From: Terana coerulea
Taxonomy: Eukaryota; Basidiomycota; Agaricomycetes; Polyporales; Phanerochaetaceae
DNA: 64,000 nt
Reading direction: 5' to 3'
Assembly: GCA_024811115.1 (NCBI GenBank)
Contig: JAKOGH010000777.1
Coordinates: forward strand, 1-64,000
Below, in pieces: positions 23,627 through 35,791 of this stretch. Within the stretch, counting starts at the first letter, position 1; each line of letters starts with the position of its first letter. Below the pieces are notes generated by a model that searched no databases, had not been told where the DNA came from, and was given only the letters and a program-made list of their open reading frames with translations. The position numbers and the translations under genes are program-made.

Positions 23627-26373
23627 TCACAGCTCATCTCCGTGCGGAGGATGAGCTGGGGCTGACTTGACCTCATCGGCCGCCGCCTCCTGAGCCAGAC
23701 TCTCGACAACTTGCTCAGGGTCGAGAGACTTGTCGTTGGGAAGTGACGTGGCGTGCGCCTCGTGCTCGACGACGCGGTTGAGCGCTGCCTTGATTTCCTC
23801 TGTGCTGCGCCCGATGACGACTGGGGGAGCCGCGGGCGAGTCGCCATCGTCCACGCGCTTGCGGGACTCGTCCTCTATGGGAAGGATGGACACCGTCTCG
23901 TCGTCGCGGGCCTCGTGCGCGTCGGATTCGTCAGGCGCCGCGCCAAAAGCGCGCTCGCCGCTCCGTTTGATTCGCCGGAGGCGGGTCTCGAAGCCGACCA
24001 CGACATCCTGCACCTCGTTTTGCAGGTCCTGGATGGCCGCGGCGACTGGGTTCACGGGCGGCGAAGGGTGAGTGCCATTCTGGATGGACAAGGCGTGGCC
24101 CCTGAAATCTTCGCTCTCTGTCAAAGGGGATCAGGGATTTTCTTACAAGGTTGAGTTAGCCGACTTACTCCGATCCAAGGCGTGATAGCGCTGCCAGTCC
24201 TCGTACGTGACATCGTCCAACCAAGCGTAATCGAGGCCCATGTCGGCCTGAGCGCGGCCTGATATATCCTTGACCTCGTCGGCCAGACGTTGGACCTGAG
24301 TTCAATGAGTAAGCACAGCGTTTCAGAAAACTTACTGTGAAGGCGTCTGCTCACCTCTGTGAGCTCCTTTTCGAGGACCTGCAAGTACCAGCCGTTAACG
24401 ACAGCCTCGGTCTGGCCTAGCCGCTCTCCAAATTTCTTGTTAATCTTCTCGACTACGCGCTCCCATATTTTCCACTTCTCGTCCGAAGGCCTGGACTCCT
24501 TACGGAGGTTTCCAAGGTATTTATCAGCGCCCTTCAAATACTTCTCAGCTTCGTCCACGAGGTTTTCCACGTCCTTGCGAATCTCTGCGCTGGCCTTCAG
24601 CTCGGCGGCCGCAGCCTTCCGCATGGCGACCAGGTTATGCCGAAGCGCCTTGCTGTTCTTCTTGATACGCTCGTTCTGCTCGTTCTCCCACTTGGAGTGC
24701 CGGCCAGTGATATCCGCGCGTTTCTCCGCCGTTTCCAGCGCGCGAAGGCGCACTTTCTCGGCCTCTTTCTGCCTCCGTCTCTTCCTGGATGGCGGGCGCC
24801 TCGAGCTCAGCTTCGAGAGCTTCAGCCTTTCCTCGAGGAAGTTTTCGTCCAGCCCAAGGTCGGCGAGAATGGAGGCCATGTCCGCATCATCGCCCTCAGC
24901 CGAGGTCGTAGGGACGGCGCTGGCTACAACGGACGATACGGTGGAGCTGGCCTGAAAATGGTGCGGATCAATTTTTGTGTCAAAATTGGCTGAAACAGAG
25001 CGACTAACCTCTGCGTACGCGGACGACGCGGAAGGCACGGCCTCAGCTAGGGACGCCGAAGCATGCGACAATGTGGTGGCGGCAGCGTCACTCAGGCTGG
25101 AAGCGGAGGAACCAGCCTGTTCCGAGAGCGAGGAGGCAGGTGAAACGATGGAATGTTCGATGATTGATGAAGCGGAAGGAACGACATTGTCAAAAAGGAC
25201 TGAGGAGCCCAAAGACTTGACACTGGAGGCTGTTGCTGCTAGTTCCTCCGTGACAGATGAGGCTGAGGACACGACATGCTCGGCGGCCGAAGACGCGACC
25301 GAGGACACGCTGGAGGCGGTGGGGACATAGTCCTTGAGAGTCGCAGCCGGATTTGTGGTAGGCAGGACCGCGGGAAGGGACTCCGACTCTGACAAGACAT
25401 CGGGAAGAACAGAGGATGCCGATGCAACCACTGCTTCTGACGCCGCAGGAACGAGGCTAGAAGACGCATGGACCAGGGAAGACACAGAGGACGCAGCTGA
25501 GCGGGCGGACGCCGAGGCCTTTGAAGCGGGGGTGAGGACAGTTTCCGAAGCCTTGGGAGCCACACTGGAGTAAATGGAAGAAACCACTGAACGCACGGAC
25601 GATGAGGCTTTGGAGGCGGAAGCGGCGACGGTACTCCGCGCTTTAGCTAGGGGCGCAGCTTCACCGTTGCCGAGCTCATTCACTCGTTCCCAGATAGTCT
25701 TGACATGCGGATCCACAAATTGGCGCCGCTGTTCGCCAAGGAACTGCAACACCTGCAGGAGGAAAAGCCGCAGCCTCTGGAGCACTGGAATCGCGTAGGG
25801 CTTTGCGCGCTGGTAGCCATCAAAGGTCTTGTGAGCGGCAAGTACGACGTATGGGCGGGCCTTGTGCTGGAATTTGTGCAGGTTGTGAGAAGCGATGCGA
25901 ACTGAGGGCGCGACCTTGCTGTCGTATTCTGTAAGCACCCTAGACACGTACGGCTGTGCCTGAAGCTGTGCGCGGGCAATATACGGATAGATGTATTGCC
26001 TGTACTGCGGGATAACGTGTTTTCTCCATTGCGGTACGACGCGTTTGTTCCACTGTGGTACGACGCGGCTGTTCCATTCCACTTGCGTACGGGCGGCGAT
26101 AGGCTTGGCAATTTCAATGGTCCGGTCTACATAAGGCTTTGCGCGGTCGACATAGGGTGACACGGAGGGGTGCGCGAGTGCGCTCTGGAGAGGTGGAAGA
26201 AGGTACGGCTCCAGCACGTATTTTCGGTAGTGGTAAAGTCCGCGGCAAACTGGCGACTTCAGCGAGTCGTCATTTGGACACACCGAAAGGGTGTAAATCG
26301 TGAACCACAGAAGGAACACGCGAGTAAGAAGTTCAACGAATCCACCCTTCTTTTTGGATTTCTGGGAAAGCAT
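23627..26373 (-). CDS. Large membrane-anchored, Ser/Ala-rich coiled-coil protein, unknown function
   Basis: Four exons (26373-25009, 24951-24355, 24295-24169, 24117-23627) give 859 residues, all phases consistent. The start is the ATG at 26373 (MLSQKSKKK). A hydrophobic segment follows (residues about 12-32, VELLTRVFLLWFTIYTLSVC), which is a signal anchor. Residues about 55-210 carry degenerate amphipathic repeats built on (K/R)PYV-x-RA and VVPQW-x-K/R, reminiscent of apolipoprotein-type helices. Residues about 230-480 are Ser/Ala/Val-rich, low complexity. A charged coiled coil follows, then an acidic tail ending HGDEL, close to the xDEL type of ER-retrieval signal. The intron at 24952-25008 is a multiple of three, so unspliced reading stays open across it. 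Role unknown; an ER-lumenal or lipid-associated location is only a guess. Confidence 0.75.
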
Positions 26374-26402
26374 TAGCACACATCCACCTTAGCATGCACA
26401 GG

Positions 26403-26712
26403 CTATATGCTCACATCCTTTCCCTTTTGCTGCTTCCCCTTGCCCTTTCCTTTCCCCTTCTTTGACGGCGACTCCGCCTAACATGCGCGTTAGCCCGGCT
26501 ATGACGTTGCATACGAGCGGACTCACCAGCTCATTCTGACGAGCGTTCAGCATATTTACGGTCTCTGGTCGCGTGTGGCCATTTGCAAGAGGGCTCGAGA
26601 CATCTGGTGCAGCTGTAGAGGGCCCCTTGCCTTTCACTCTCGGTATCGCCTGGGATGAAGGCGAGCGAGATCCTGGGGACGGAGCAGCCGGTGCCCGACG
26701 AGTAACCACCAT
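26403..26712 (-). CDS. Small basic hypothetical protein
   Basis: Two exons (26712-26527 and 26477-26403) give 86 residues. The start MVVTRRAPAAPSPGSRS is followed by a Pro/Ser-rich linker, then LNARQNELAESPSKK and a Lys/Gly tail (GKGKGKGKQQKGKDVSI). The intron has a GTGAGT donor and a TTAG acceptor. The composition suggests a disordered nucleic-acid-binding or nuclear protein. No family is recognised. It starts about 300 bp from the divergent gene at 27016, so the two may share a promoter region. The long overlapping minus-strand frame that begins upstream of 26712 lacks this splice and is less likely. Confidence 0.6.
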
Positions 26713-27015
26713 TCCGAAGGCTCTGTTTTTTCTCCGTAAGTCTGAATTAGTGCGAGTGGTACAAAGATAAATAGGTGGTGGGTGTGGTTGAGGAGTGTTG
26801 GCGGTCTCGCAGGCAACCCCGAGCTTGCCACTGACGTGCGTTAGGCGCTTGACCACGCGAGTTACTGATGGACGCCCATTTGAGTTTATAGACGCTCAAA
26901 GCACCGCAATCGGCGTACCTGCCGAGCCTTTGAAAAATCTTTACTCTTGCCCCGACGTCGTCGACGACTTGACCATCGCTCTTCCTCCATGCTCTGAACC
27001 CGAACATCTACGGCG

Positions 27016-29109
27016 ATGTCTTCCATACGCCCGCCAATAACCTATGCCCGTAGGACGAACCGACAAGTCACTACGCCGCCTCCGATAGCGGGCGTTACTC
27101 TGTCATCTTCTCCACTTGAAGATCTCTCGCCCAGCAAACAAGACGTGTCTGTATCGGAGATGTCTCGTCGGCTGAAGAAGAGGTCTCGTCAAGTCACAGC
27201 TGAGCAGAAAATTACAGTTCATCGAGACTCGAGCGAACACTCATCCAAAAGGCTGAAGCGGGACTCTCTGTTCGATACCGACGAATCTGCTCAAAATTCT
27301 ATCATACCCACAGAGCCTAGTACACCCAGCAGGCCGGAGAAGAAACCTGTGTTCCCTCTTGCTACTCAAAAGATCAATGACTCGCTCTTCGAGACCCCTT
27401 TCCCTTCGGAGGAGATTCTCATCAAGTCCTACGTCGAGCCTCTGTCCTCTGATCAACTGTCGCCTCTTCCCGTCGCTCGCCGTGCGCTTTCCCGCACTGG
27501 CTCTCGTAACTGGAAGGAAAATAGCGGACGTACCTCTCGACAAGGCCTTGCATCTCCGTTCCGTAGCCGCCATGCTTCCCGTGCTTCCTCTCCTCGCTTT
27601 GCCTCTCAATCCTCTGCCAGTCGATCAGCTTTGCAATCGAAATCCCGTACTCTTTCTTTCGGACAGCATCCCGCCTCTGCAAATACGAAGCAATCTAGTG
27701 CTTCGCAGCTTAAAGACTCCATTTTTGACAGCATATGCGCATCTGCTCAACCATCTGCTTCTCACACCAATGCCCATACTCATGCTCGCTCTGGCTCTAT
27801 CCCAAACGTCTCCTCTAGTCTTATGGATTACATCTCCTCCCAAGACTGGCTTATTCCCGCCAAAGCGCTGTCTCGTTCGCCACCCTTGTTGGACGATTTG
27901 GATCTTGGTGATATCGCGCTTGACCATCCTTCGTTCTACCTAGGCGAACCCGCAGATGTTTCCACGCCTCCGCGAAAGCGCCGTACCACTGTTACTCTGA
28001 AGAACTTTCGCCCTGCCGCGGTCGTGCAGCCGCCCTCTGTCTCCGAGTCGATGGATCTTACCGAGCCTGTAGGTGCCACGGAAAATGGGACTATGTCCGA
28101 TACCGACTCGCAAGACGGACCGCCTGGGCTCCCTCAACCTCGTCGTCGGAGAAGGACTGTCGTTCACATGTCCAGTGACAGCATATTCTCGTCTCCCCTC
28201 GATTTCTCTGCGTACATGACGGAGTTCTCTCCCACCAAAAGGCTTGCTGTTGCGCCTCCTCAGCCAGATGCTCTTCTGACAGAAAATGTCGGGCCCGATC
28301 TATTCGCTGCCGACTCTGCGAATCCGATTGCGGTGGGTCTAGACCCAGGCTTCTCTCCTGCGCATGGGCCAACGCCTCCCCCAGAGCCACAGCAACCATC
28401 TGTTGTACGGTCTGCTTCGACCACATCTATGCTCACGATGCGCTCCATGCCGCCTACCTCTAGAGCGACTAGCCCTTCACTGGGCCGCCGTGCAAACTCG
28501 TTGCCGACCTCCTCTGGCGCCGGGAAAAATGAACTTTCTGATATGTTCGCAAGCTTAGGCATTAGCGGTACGTCTTGTGGACCCGCATATATGCGCCTCC
28601 TCTAAATTCCAGATCGTTTTTTGGCCGGTGTTCTCTGTAGTTGCTCCGCGCTCAGCCTCTGCCAGCCCAGATGACTCAGGTGTTGGTCTGGAGAAGACTA
28701 TCAACCAGCTGTCCTCCGCTTCGAACCCAGGCTCCAACGAACAGCTGCAGCGCAGGAAACGCGGCGATACAATCCGTCCGTCTGATGTTCGCCGTCCAAT
28801 ACTGAGCAGTACACACGAGAGTGCCTCCGCTGGACCCTCTAACGCGCGCGTCGAACCTGAAGAGAGCACCGCGGCGCCAGCCACTCGGCGTACCCGTTCT
28901 GGTACCATCACCCTGGCGAACGCTCATGCCAACCCCTCGGGACCGACTCAGGGGCCGCGGGAAAGGCCAGGAACGCAGTGCGTCGAAGCAGGCTCCCAAC
29001 AATCAAAAAGAGAATTGAGGACGAGCCGCTGCCGCCTCAGGGGTCTGACGAAGAGGATGATGAGCTTCTCCTGAAGCGGGGTGTGTACTGGAAGCACGTT
29101 CTGCACTAA
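27016..29109 (+). CDS. Disordered nuclear-type hypothetical protein with a KEN box
   Basis: The first exon (27016-28567) is open for 517 codons. An intron (28568-28640) leads to a second exon ending at the TAA at 29109 (DELLLKRGVYWKHVLH). Near 28961 the frame must shift by one base after a GGG run to reach the conserved-looking end (KARNAVRRSRLPTIKKRIED). With one G added the total is 674 codons, 673 residues. The protein is Ser/Pro-rich and mostly disordered, with a basic NLS-like patch (RRLKKRSRQ) near residue 55. NWKENSG near residue 157 is a KEN box and RRALS, just before it, has an RxxL form, both degrons read by the anaphase-promoting complex in known substrates. I do not recognise the family; securin-like regulation is only a hypothesis. 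Confidence 0.6.
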
Positions 29110-29399
29110 GTTTCTCATGCGTTTTCTCTCTCATTTTCTTAAGTTTTACCGTTGTTTTACTCCCCGCTTTTCTTGATGCTATGAATTCCGCTAATACCCA
29201 CCCGCTATCGTCGCATAAATACGTTGTCGCTACTGTACTTGCCCCCAATCGAAATGCAGTGTTTTCGCAGAGGCGTTGTGGCGCGGCTTGCGCAGATCTG
29301 GATCTAGTGATTCACTCCGGTCCCGCGCTGCCGGCCGACGATCATTGGCGTCTCGAAATTATCGCCCACTTTTCGTCCACTTCCATCTTCCCCTTGGGC

Positions 29400-32029
29400 A
29401 TGGACCCTCAGCCACCCACAACGAACCCCACACAGGGCCAGCGGGACCACAGCGCGCACAGCAAGGTGTACGCCCACCAGGTTCGCGCGTTCATCCAGGC
29501 CTCCGACGTCGTCGACGCCGACCCCGACACCATTGAGGACATCCTCGACGGGTTTGATGAGGAGATTCTGGCGGTCGAGGACGACGCGGAGAGCAGTGAT
29601 GGCGATGCACAGGAGACCGACGAGGGTGTACACGCCCCGGACGATCAGCTTGATGAAGAGTACGAAGCACTGTTAGAGGAAGGTACGTGCCTTACTGCGT
29701 CTTCTTGATGGACTATGTATCCTACGCGTGGCCAAGCGCACGGTTCAGTCCACATACGCGGATACACAGATAACATAATACCCAGGAGACTGACCGCTTT
29801 TGTCACGCTCCGTGTCGTACAGCGGCCTCAACGTTTACGAAGGAAGAGACCAAGCACATGATAGGCTACTTGAAGGAGCACGGTAGGTATCACATTGATA
29901 GTGTCGCTTTGTAACACGTTTCACGACCTCAATATCTGAATGTCGGCTAGGCATGGCTGCCTTTCTCGGGAGGTTCTGGGTAAAGCAAGCTATTCCTATT
30001 CCAAAGCTTCTCTACGCCTTTGGCGTTTGTTTAGTGAGTGCGTCAGCTCCGATACATAGCAATGACGTTCTTATTCCTGTGCAGTGTCCTGAGCTACGAG
30101 TAAAGCGGCCAAAAACCATGATGTACTTTCTGGAGGTCGCCATATCTCGCGAGTAAGCGGTATTTTGGCGGCTTCCCCGAGCAGCTTAGCCAAACAAACG
30201 CGTTACAGGCTTCAACATCGCGAGAAGCTCTCTAAGTATAACACGATTAACGACGCAGTGGAGCTTATCAAGAAGTCTAGTAACATTATGATTCTTACTG
30301 GTGCCGGCATCAGTGGGCCCACTTCTAATCCCACTATTTGTATGTGTCGCTCAACCATTTTTGGCCAGGTGTCTCGTGCGGAATCCCTGATTTCCGCTCA
30401 CGAAATGGGCTGTACGCTCAATTGCAGGAGAAAGGAGAATACGAACTTGATGACCCTCAGCAAATGTGTGAACATCTGCTTCCTCGTCATTAGGCTCCGC
30501 TGATTTACAGTGGTACGTAGGTTTGATATCCATTACTTCCGCGAGAGACCATCCGGTGAGCAAGTGTGTACCTCATCCGCCATCTGGCTTGGCCTGATTG
30601 ATTGCGCCCTCAGTGTTCTAGTGAGTTGCGTCACAACCCTCAAGTCATCAGGATTCTTACACAGATGTCGGCTGTGTGTTAGCTCCTTTGCTAGGTGAGC
30701 ACCAGTTCAGTATCCAAGCTCCCTTGAATTGACGCGATCTGCCATTTCGAAGTCAGATATACCCTTCCAATTTTATACCCTCACCCTGCCATCGCTTCAT
30801 CAAACTCGTAGAAGATAAGGGCAAGGTATTTGCTGCTCCGCACTTAGCTACTATAGTAGTCGGCTGATGACCCTGAACCCCTTACAGCTATTGCGGGTAA
30901 GTGTATCATTCGTTCTTGGTAAAAGTCTGAGCTCAATTCTATATGTAGAATTACACACAAAACATCGATACGCTGGAAACCAGGGCTGGAGTGAAGAACG
31001 TTCTACAGTGCCATGGTTCCTTTGCAACTGCCAGCTGTATCAGCTGTCGTGTGACGGTGCCTGGAAACGCGATTGAGGCCGACATTATGAGCCAGACCAT
31101 CCCACAATGCAAAGTCTGCGCCACTGCAAGTGCCCCAATTCCTGCTCTGAAGCCCAAAAAGAAACCCAAGAGGAACACTGCTCCTTGGGAAACCGATAGC
31201 GATGAGGAGCCGGACGTTCCCGATACCCCCATTGGCATCATGAAGGTGAAGATTGCCATAACCTCCAAACTGCATACAAGTGCTGAGAGCTCGGCTGGTA
31301 GCCCGACATCACATTCTTTGGGGAGAAGCTCACGGATGCTTTTGAGAAAGCATTAGAAGCAGATCGTCCGCAGGTCGACCTACTGCTCGTTATCGGCACG
31401 TCACTGAAAGTGTCCCCTGTTGCCGAGATTCTCAGTCAGTCGGTCTACCTCCATTAAGCCGTTCTACATCATGCATGCTGATATTGTACCTGGATGTAGC
31501 CCATCTGCGGCACTCCGTCCCTCAGGTCTTGATCAACAAGACACCTGTGAAGCACATCAACCCCGACGTATGAACACTCTTCACGCTATTTGGTGACTCG
31601 GCTGAAAACATCCTAGATTGTTCTGCTGGGCAATGCGGACGATATCATCTTGTACATCTGCCGAAAACTCGGTTGGGATCTCCTAGACCTACCGTCAACA
31701 CCTTCCGACTCCAAGACCCTTGACGTAAAGCACAATCTCAACTTGCGCAAACGGTCGTCTGACATGTTCAGCAAGGAGCCCAGGCGTGTGGCGAACAGGT
31801 AAGTTTCTGGTACACCCGAGACGCAGCAGGCAGACTCACGCATACATCTAGCCACGTGTGGTTGTTCGAGGGCGCAGAAGGCGGGAAGTGGGTGGAAGAT
31901 ATCGAGAGGCGGGCCGTGGAGCGCGGCGAAGAACCACCGGAACCGGACTATAGTGCGCTCATCGACCGGAGCGACGACGAAGACTACCGTGCGGCAAAGC
32001 GCCAGCCCAAGCGGGCGCGTACATCGTAG
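29400..32029 (+). CDS. Sir2-family NAD-dependent protein deacetylase
   Basis: Sirtuins remove acyl groups from lysines using NAD. Sixteen exons give 562 residues with no frame break. An acidic N-terminal extension (about 1-100) precedes the fungal Hst1/Sir2-type region [17 protein letters not shown]. The core shows [20 protein letters not shown] (NAD loop), [31 protein letters not shown] (catalytic His), two zinc Cys pairs (CISC and CKVC), [29 protein letters not shown] and IVLLGNADD. The C terminus ends in a basic NLS-like stretch ([10 protein letters not shown]). Three microexons are needed to keep these motifs: 30614-30620 (7 nt), 30683-30694 (12 nt) and 30888-30896 (9 nt). The stop lies 46 bp from the stop of the convergent acetyltransferase gene. 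A role in chromatin silencing is typical of this subgroup. Confidence 0.95.
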
Positions 32030-32075
32030 CGCGACGAGGTCCAGTTCACTTGGACATACTCGAGCCTTCAAATCG

Positions 32076-33637
32076 TCATCGCCGGAGACGCAGACGGAAG
32101 GCATTCTTCGACCGGCGCGACTGTGGGTCGAGATAGTCCTCGTAAAAGCCGACGATGAACTCCTCCGCCTTGAACCCAAATCGATTATATAAGAGCTGCG
32201 GGGCGCGGACAACAGTTAATATGTTGCGCTTCTTCGCTTGTTGGCGTAATGGATCACACACCACTGCAGGATTGTTGATAGATACATGTAGAGTAATATC
32301 TCTGTGCGGATTTAGTGTAATCAGATGGTACAACATCGAGCTGGGGTGTGTGTCAGGGGCTTTTGGATTATACGGATGTGCGGTGACGTACGTGGCAATT
32401 TGGGCATTGTCCCAACCCGCACGGACGACGAGGTAGTTGATATATGTTCCTTGCGGGGAGCTGAGGAGGGCGACGCCAATAACCACTTTCTTGTACGTCG
32501 CGATGACGGTACAGCGTTCGGGACTGTATTGCAGGCAATCACTGACTGTGTGATGCATTCAGTACACAACGTCGTCAAACGTAGGTTGAATCTTACCATC
32601 GATACCACTCCAGAACGCTCGCGCAAGTAGGTCATGGACTTGATCGAGATGCGATGGTTGCAAAGTCATGTATTCAATAGGTGCCTCTACTTCAGAGGGC
32701 TGTTCTCGATCGGGGCTGTGCGCAGGTAATTGTTGAGAAGCTTGTGCTTTTCATGAGCATACAATTGGTTTTCTTACTGTAGATAACTGTAGTGTTCTCG
32801 AATATCATGCATCAGATCCATCCACGGTGTGCGGTTGTCCCAGTCAACCGCCAGGACTGGATGCTTCGGGGGCGGCTGGAATCCTTGTATGCGTGATAAG
32901 AACGAGCTGGCGTACGGGGTTGTCTTGATGGCGTAAAGGGCATCGAGGACTTCTGGATTAGCTGAAGTAGTTCGAGGCTTCTCCATAGGTGTAAGCGGGA
33001 CATCGCGCAGTCGAAGTGGACTTCGCGGGGTGTCCAAAAGTGTACCTCGCCATTCGTCCTGTCACATCCATGAGCTATATATGCGTTCAGAACCAAGTGT
33101 TGCGGACCGGGTGTGTTTTCAGTCTTCTGTGTAGCATAGCGAGCGCCGGGCTGTCGTCGGCTCGCGGCTTCAGATCATTCGCAATGACCTGCGACTGTAG
33201 CCTGGACATAGGCATAATCGCTTGGCCCTTGTAGTGTAGATCAATTTCAGCATTTTGTGCGGATCAAAGAGATGTAGCTCACCGCTTCATCGTATTGGAT
33301 GTGTTCTACTTGTGTGACCGCTGTCGCATCCATCAAGTCTGGCAAAGCGGACTCGATAAATCTGCCACCAAAATCTTGTTCATCATCTTCAGCAACAGGA
33401 AGGGCATTAAACGACGCTGATATTGAAGAGGCTGCGGCCTCGTCAGGTGTCTGAATCGAAGGAGTATGAGCAGGAAGGGATTCTCTGTGAGAAATCTTTC
33501 TGCGCTTGTGCCTGCTCTGGCCAAATATAAGGATGTGAGCGACGAAAGTGGCATGCTAGAAATGTATTTTGTTTACAGCATTTCTTTTTTGTCGTATATT
33601 CCTCGTCTGACTGAAACCACTCTGAGTCGGAGTCCAT
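32076..33637 (-). CDS. KAT14: KAT14/CSRP2BP-like GNAT acetyltransferase
   Basis: In animals KAT14 is a GNAT-fold acetyltransferase of the ATAC complex. The start is the ATG at 33637 (MDSDSEWFQSDEEYTTKK). The middle part is disordered and Pro-rich. The C-terminal GNAT domain reads, across at least four exons, IEYMTLQPSHLDQVHDLLAR, AFWSGIDVSDCL, YKKVVIGVALLSSPQGTYIN, YLVVRAGWDNAQIATSMLYH, LITLNPHRDITLHVSINNPA, VLLYNRFGFKAEEFIVGFYE and a final KNAFRLRLRR, the hallmark end of the KAT14 family. The introns use clear GT-AG pairs, for example before CPQLLYNR-type readthrough sequence that splicing removes. The join of exon 1 to exon 2 near 33585 (AAAAAA run) does not hold frame exactly and may contain an indel. 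It converges on the Sir2 gene, an acetylase next to a deacetylase. Confidence 0.85.
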
Positions 33638-33974
33638 GTCGGTAAAAGAATGAGCTTGCATCCATATGTGTGGCCAACGGCCGGGCTTGATCACGAGTTG
33701 CGGCCGGCAGGAACCGATGACGCCACGGGAGCGCCCGCTTACCATCTTAGATTACACACCTCCACAGGCCACACCAATTTATATTCTTTCCGTCCTGCAT
33801 CCGCTGCTGTGCTCAGCTCATCTCCTCCTCTCCTCAACTCACACACTTCATTACATGCCATTTCTGCAACAACAATGCCCACGATAATGCACTCTCAATC
33901 TATCCACGAAACGATGCAGGCACGTAGCGTTTTTCCGAGCGAGTAGATCTCGAGTTAAACTCTCCCAAAGTCGG

Positions 33975-35791
33975 AGTTCTCTCCACCGCTCGATACATCC
34001 CTCATCGCCGCCATCGTCGCCGACTACGTGAACGACTTGACGGATGAGCTACCTCCAGAGCAGCTGCAGGCGCTACGACAGATGCTGTCTGAGCTCGCCA
34101 CTCAGGCCGAGCAAGATGAAGATCCCATAGCCGATGACTTCGCCCAGCTCCAATTGTCTGCCACGGACGATTCGACCTCTATAGTGGACCTCTTTTCCAG
34201 AGAGTCCTCAGTCAACACCACATCGACCTCCAATGCATCCAGCTCGAGCACGCAGTCCTTCAGTACGCCTCTGGGCTTTCTGCAGGCCGCTTTCCCGGAC
34301 TTCCCAGCCTCTCGATTAAAGAGTGCTCTCGGGAGTGCGCAGGAGGAGGACGAAATTGACATGGAGAGCATCGTGGAGGATATCTTGTCATCTGAGTTTG
34401 TGCACGACCTAGAAGAACGAGGCCTCGAGGATGAACCGCAACCTGAGGCAGAGTGGCAACCGGCCCCCTTGACAAAGAAAAAGAAGCGTAAATCGGGAAA
34501 GACATTTGCACTTGTAGATGTGCGACAAAGGCAACATGCACCATCGCCTGCTAGCTCATCGCGAGCGGCTGCTCCCGATCCTTGGACCCAACTGTCCTCC
34601 GTTGCGTCCCACCTCGAAAGTCTCCTTCCATCTCGGTCTGCCGCGTACTTCCTGTCTGTCTTCCACTCTCCTCAGTACTCCACTCCTTCTGCGGCTGTCC
34701 GCGCCGCCCTTAGTTTGATGGCTCCCCGCCTCTTCGACCGATCTTGGCCCAGAAGAGACACCGGCGCTTTTCCTCATGTTCGATGTCATCCGCGAGTCCG
34801 CCGACTACGTCAGCCTCCCAGATGTAGACCAGCAGCGGATGCTGGACGATGCTCAACTTGCCTTACGCGCTACCCACCACGAAGCGAACACTGCGCTCGA
34901 CATCGTCTGGCTCCTGCGCGAATTGGATGCAGGCGACGTTAACTGGGCTGTGTACCATTCACCTGTTGCATCTTCCGCCCTTACCAACGGATCAAACATG
35001 AAGTCGAAACACGGTGCACGCTTACCCAATGGCCCGCCGTCTGCTCCTGCACCGAGGCTCAAGCGCTCCAACACGGCACCAAGCATCCCTAAGCCACCCC
35101 CGAACGCATGGCAGACAATCCCCGTCGCACCGAAGAAAGGACCGAACCCACACGCTAACTTTATCCCAGCCTATAAAGCGCAGCCCAACGGTGCCATTAC
35201 CAAGAGGCCCAATTTCCATAAGGCGCGTGCTGGTGAACTACAGGAGAAGCGTCGAGAGGCGCTGCGAGACGCGAGCCGTGCTTGGCAGAGAGGAAACGCT
35301 CAGTCTCGTGGCGGTGAGATTGCCATGTACTTCGCGGAAAGGGTGCGTCTTGCCATAGTTGTCTCTTTTCCATCAACTGAAGTGTTGTGCCCGCAGGCAC
35401 GAGAGCTGCAGACGCAAGTGCATAAGGAGAACCTGGATGCGGCATGGGATTTGGTGCAAGAAAGACGGTCAGTCCGGTATCCTCGCCGTATGTCGGTTAC
35501 ATCTGCTAATGCTTTCGGGTTCGCAGAGTCTCGACGCAGAACGGATGCAGCGTGGATCTCCACGGAACGACAGTCGCAGAAGCCATCCAAATCGTGAAGG
35601 ATATACTGAAAGAAGACGTCCCTACCCCCGCAAGGCCTCTCAAGATCATCACCGGCCGTGGCAAACACTCGACGAACGGAGTCACTGTATTGGCACCTGC
35701 CGTCCACAACGCTCTGGTGGAGGAAGGCTGGAACGTCGCGAAATGGGACGCAGGCTTGATTGTTCGCGGAAGATCCTCACGCAAGGTGTAA
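33975..35791 (+). CDS. Smr-domain protein (DUF1771 plus Smr)
   Basis: The Smr domain is a nucleic-acid endonuclease-like fold, often with the helical DUF1771 in front, and in eukaryotes is linked to mRNA surveillance. The clear reading begins after a splice acceptor at 33974 (SEFSPPLDTSLIAAIVADYV). The first coding exon and the ATG upstream, perhaps in 33870-33925, remain uncertain. Motifs include a CUE-like FLQAAFPDFPASRLKSAL (about residue 90), DUF1771 (FHKARAGELQEKRREALRDA, ARELQTQVHKENLDAAWDL) and Smr (VDLHGTTVAEAIQIV, LKIITGRGKHSTNG). DLHGTT and the TGRGKHS loop are the family's signature. Introns are at 35343-35396 and 35468-35526. A break at about 34722 in a CCCC run (one extra base) must be bridged to reach LFLMFDVIRESADYVSLPD. 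Confidence 0.85.

Noticed and set aside
24121..26379. Single 752-codon frame read as an intron-free gene
   Set aside because: It reads through a 57-nt intron (24952-25008) with good splice sites and ends in non-conserved residues after missing two further introns.
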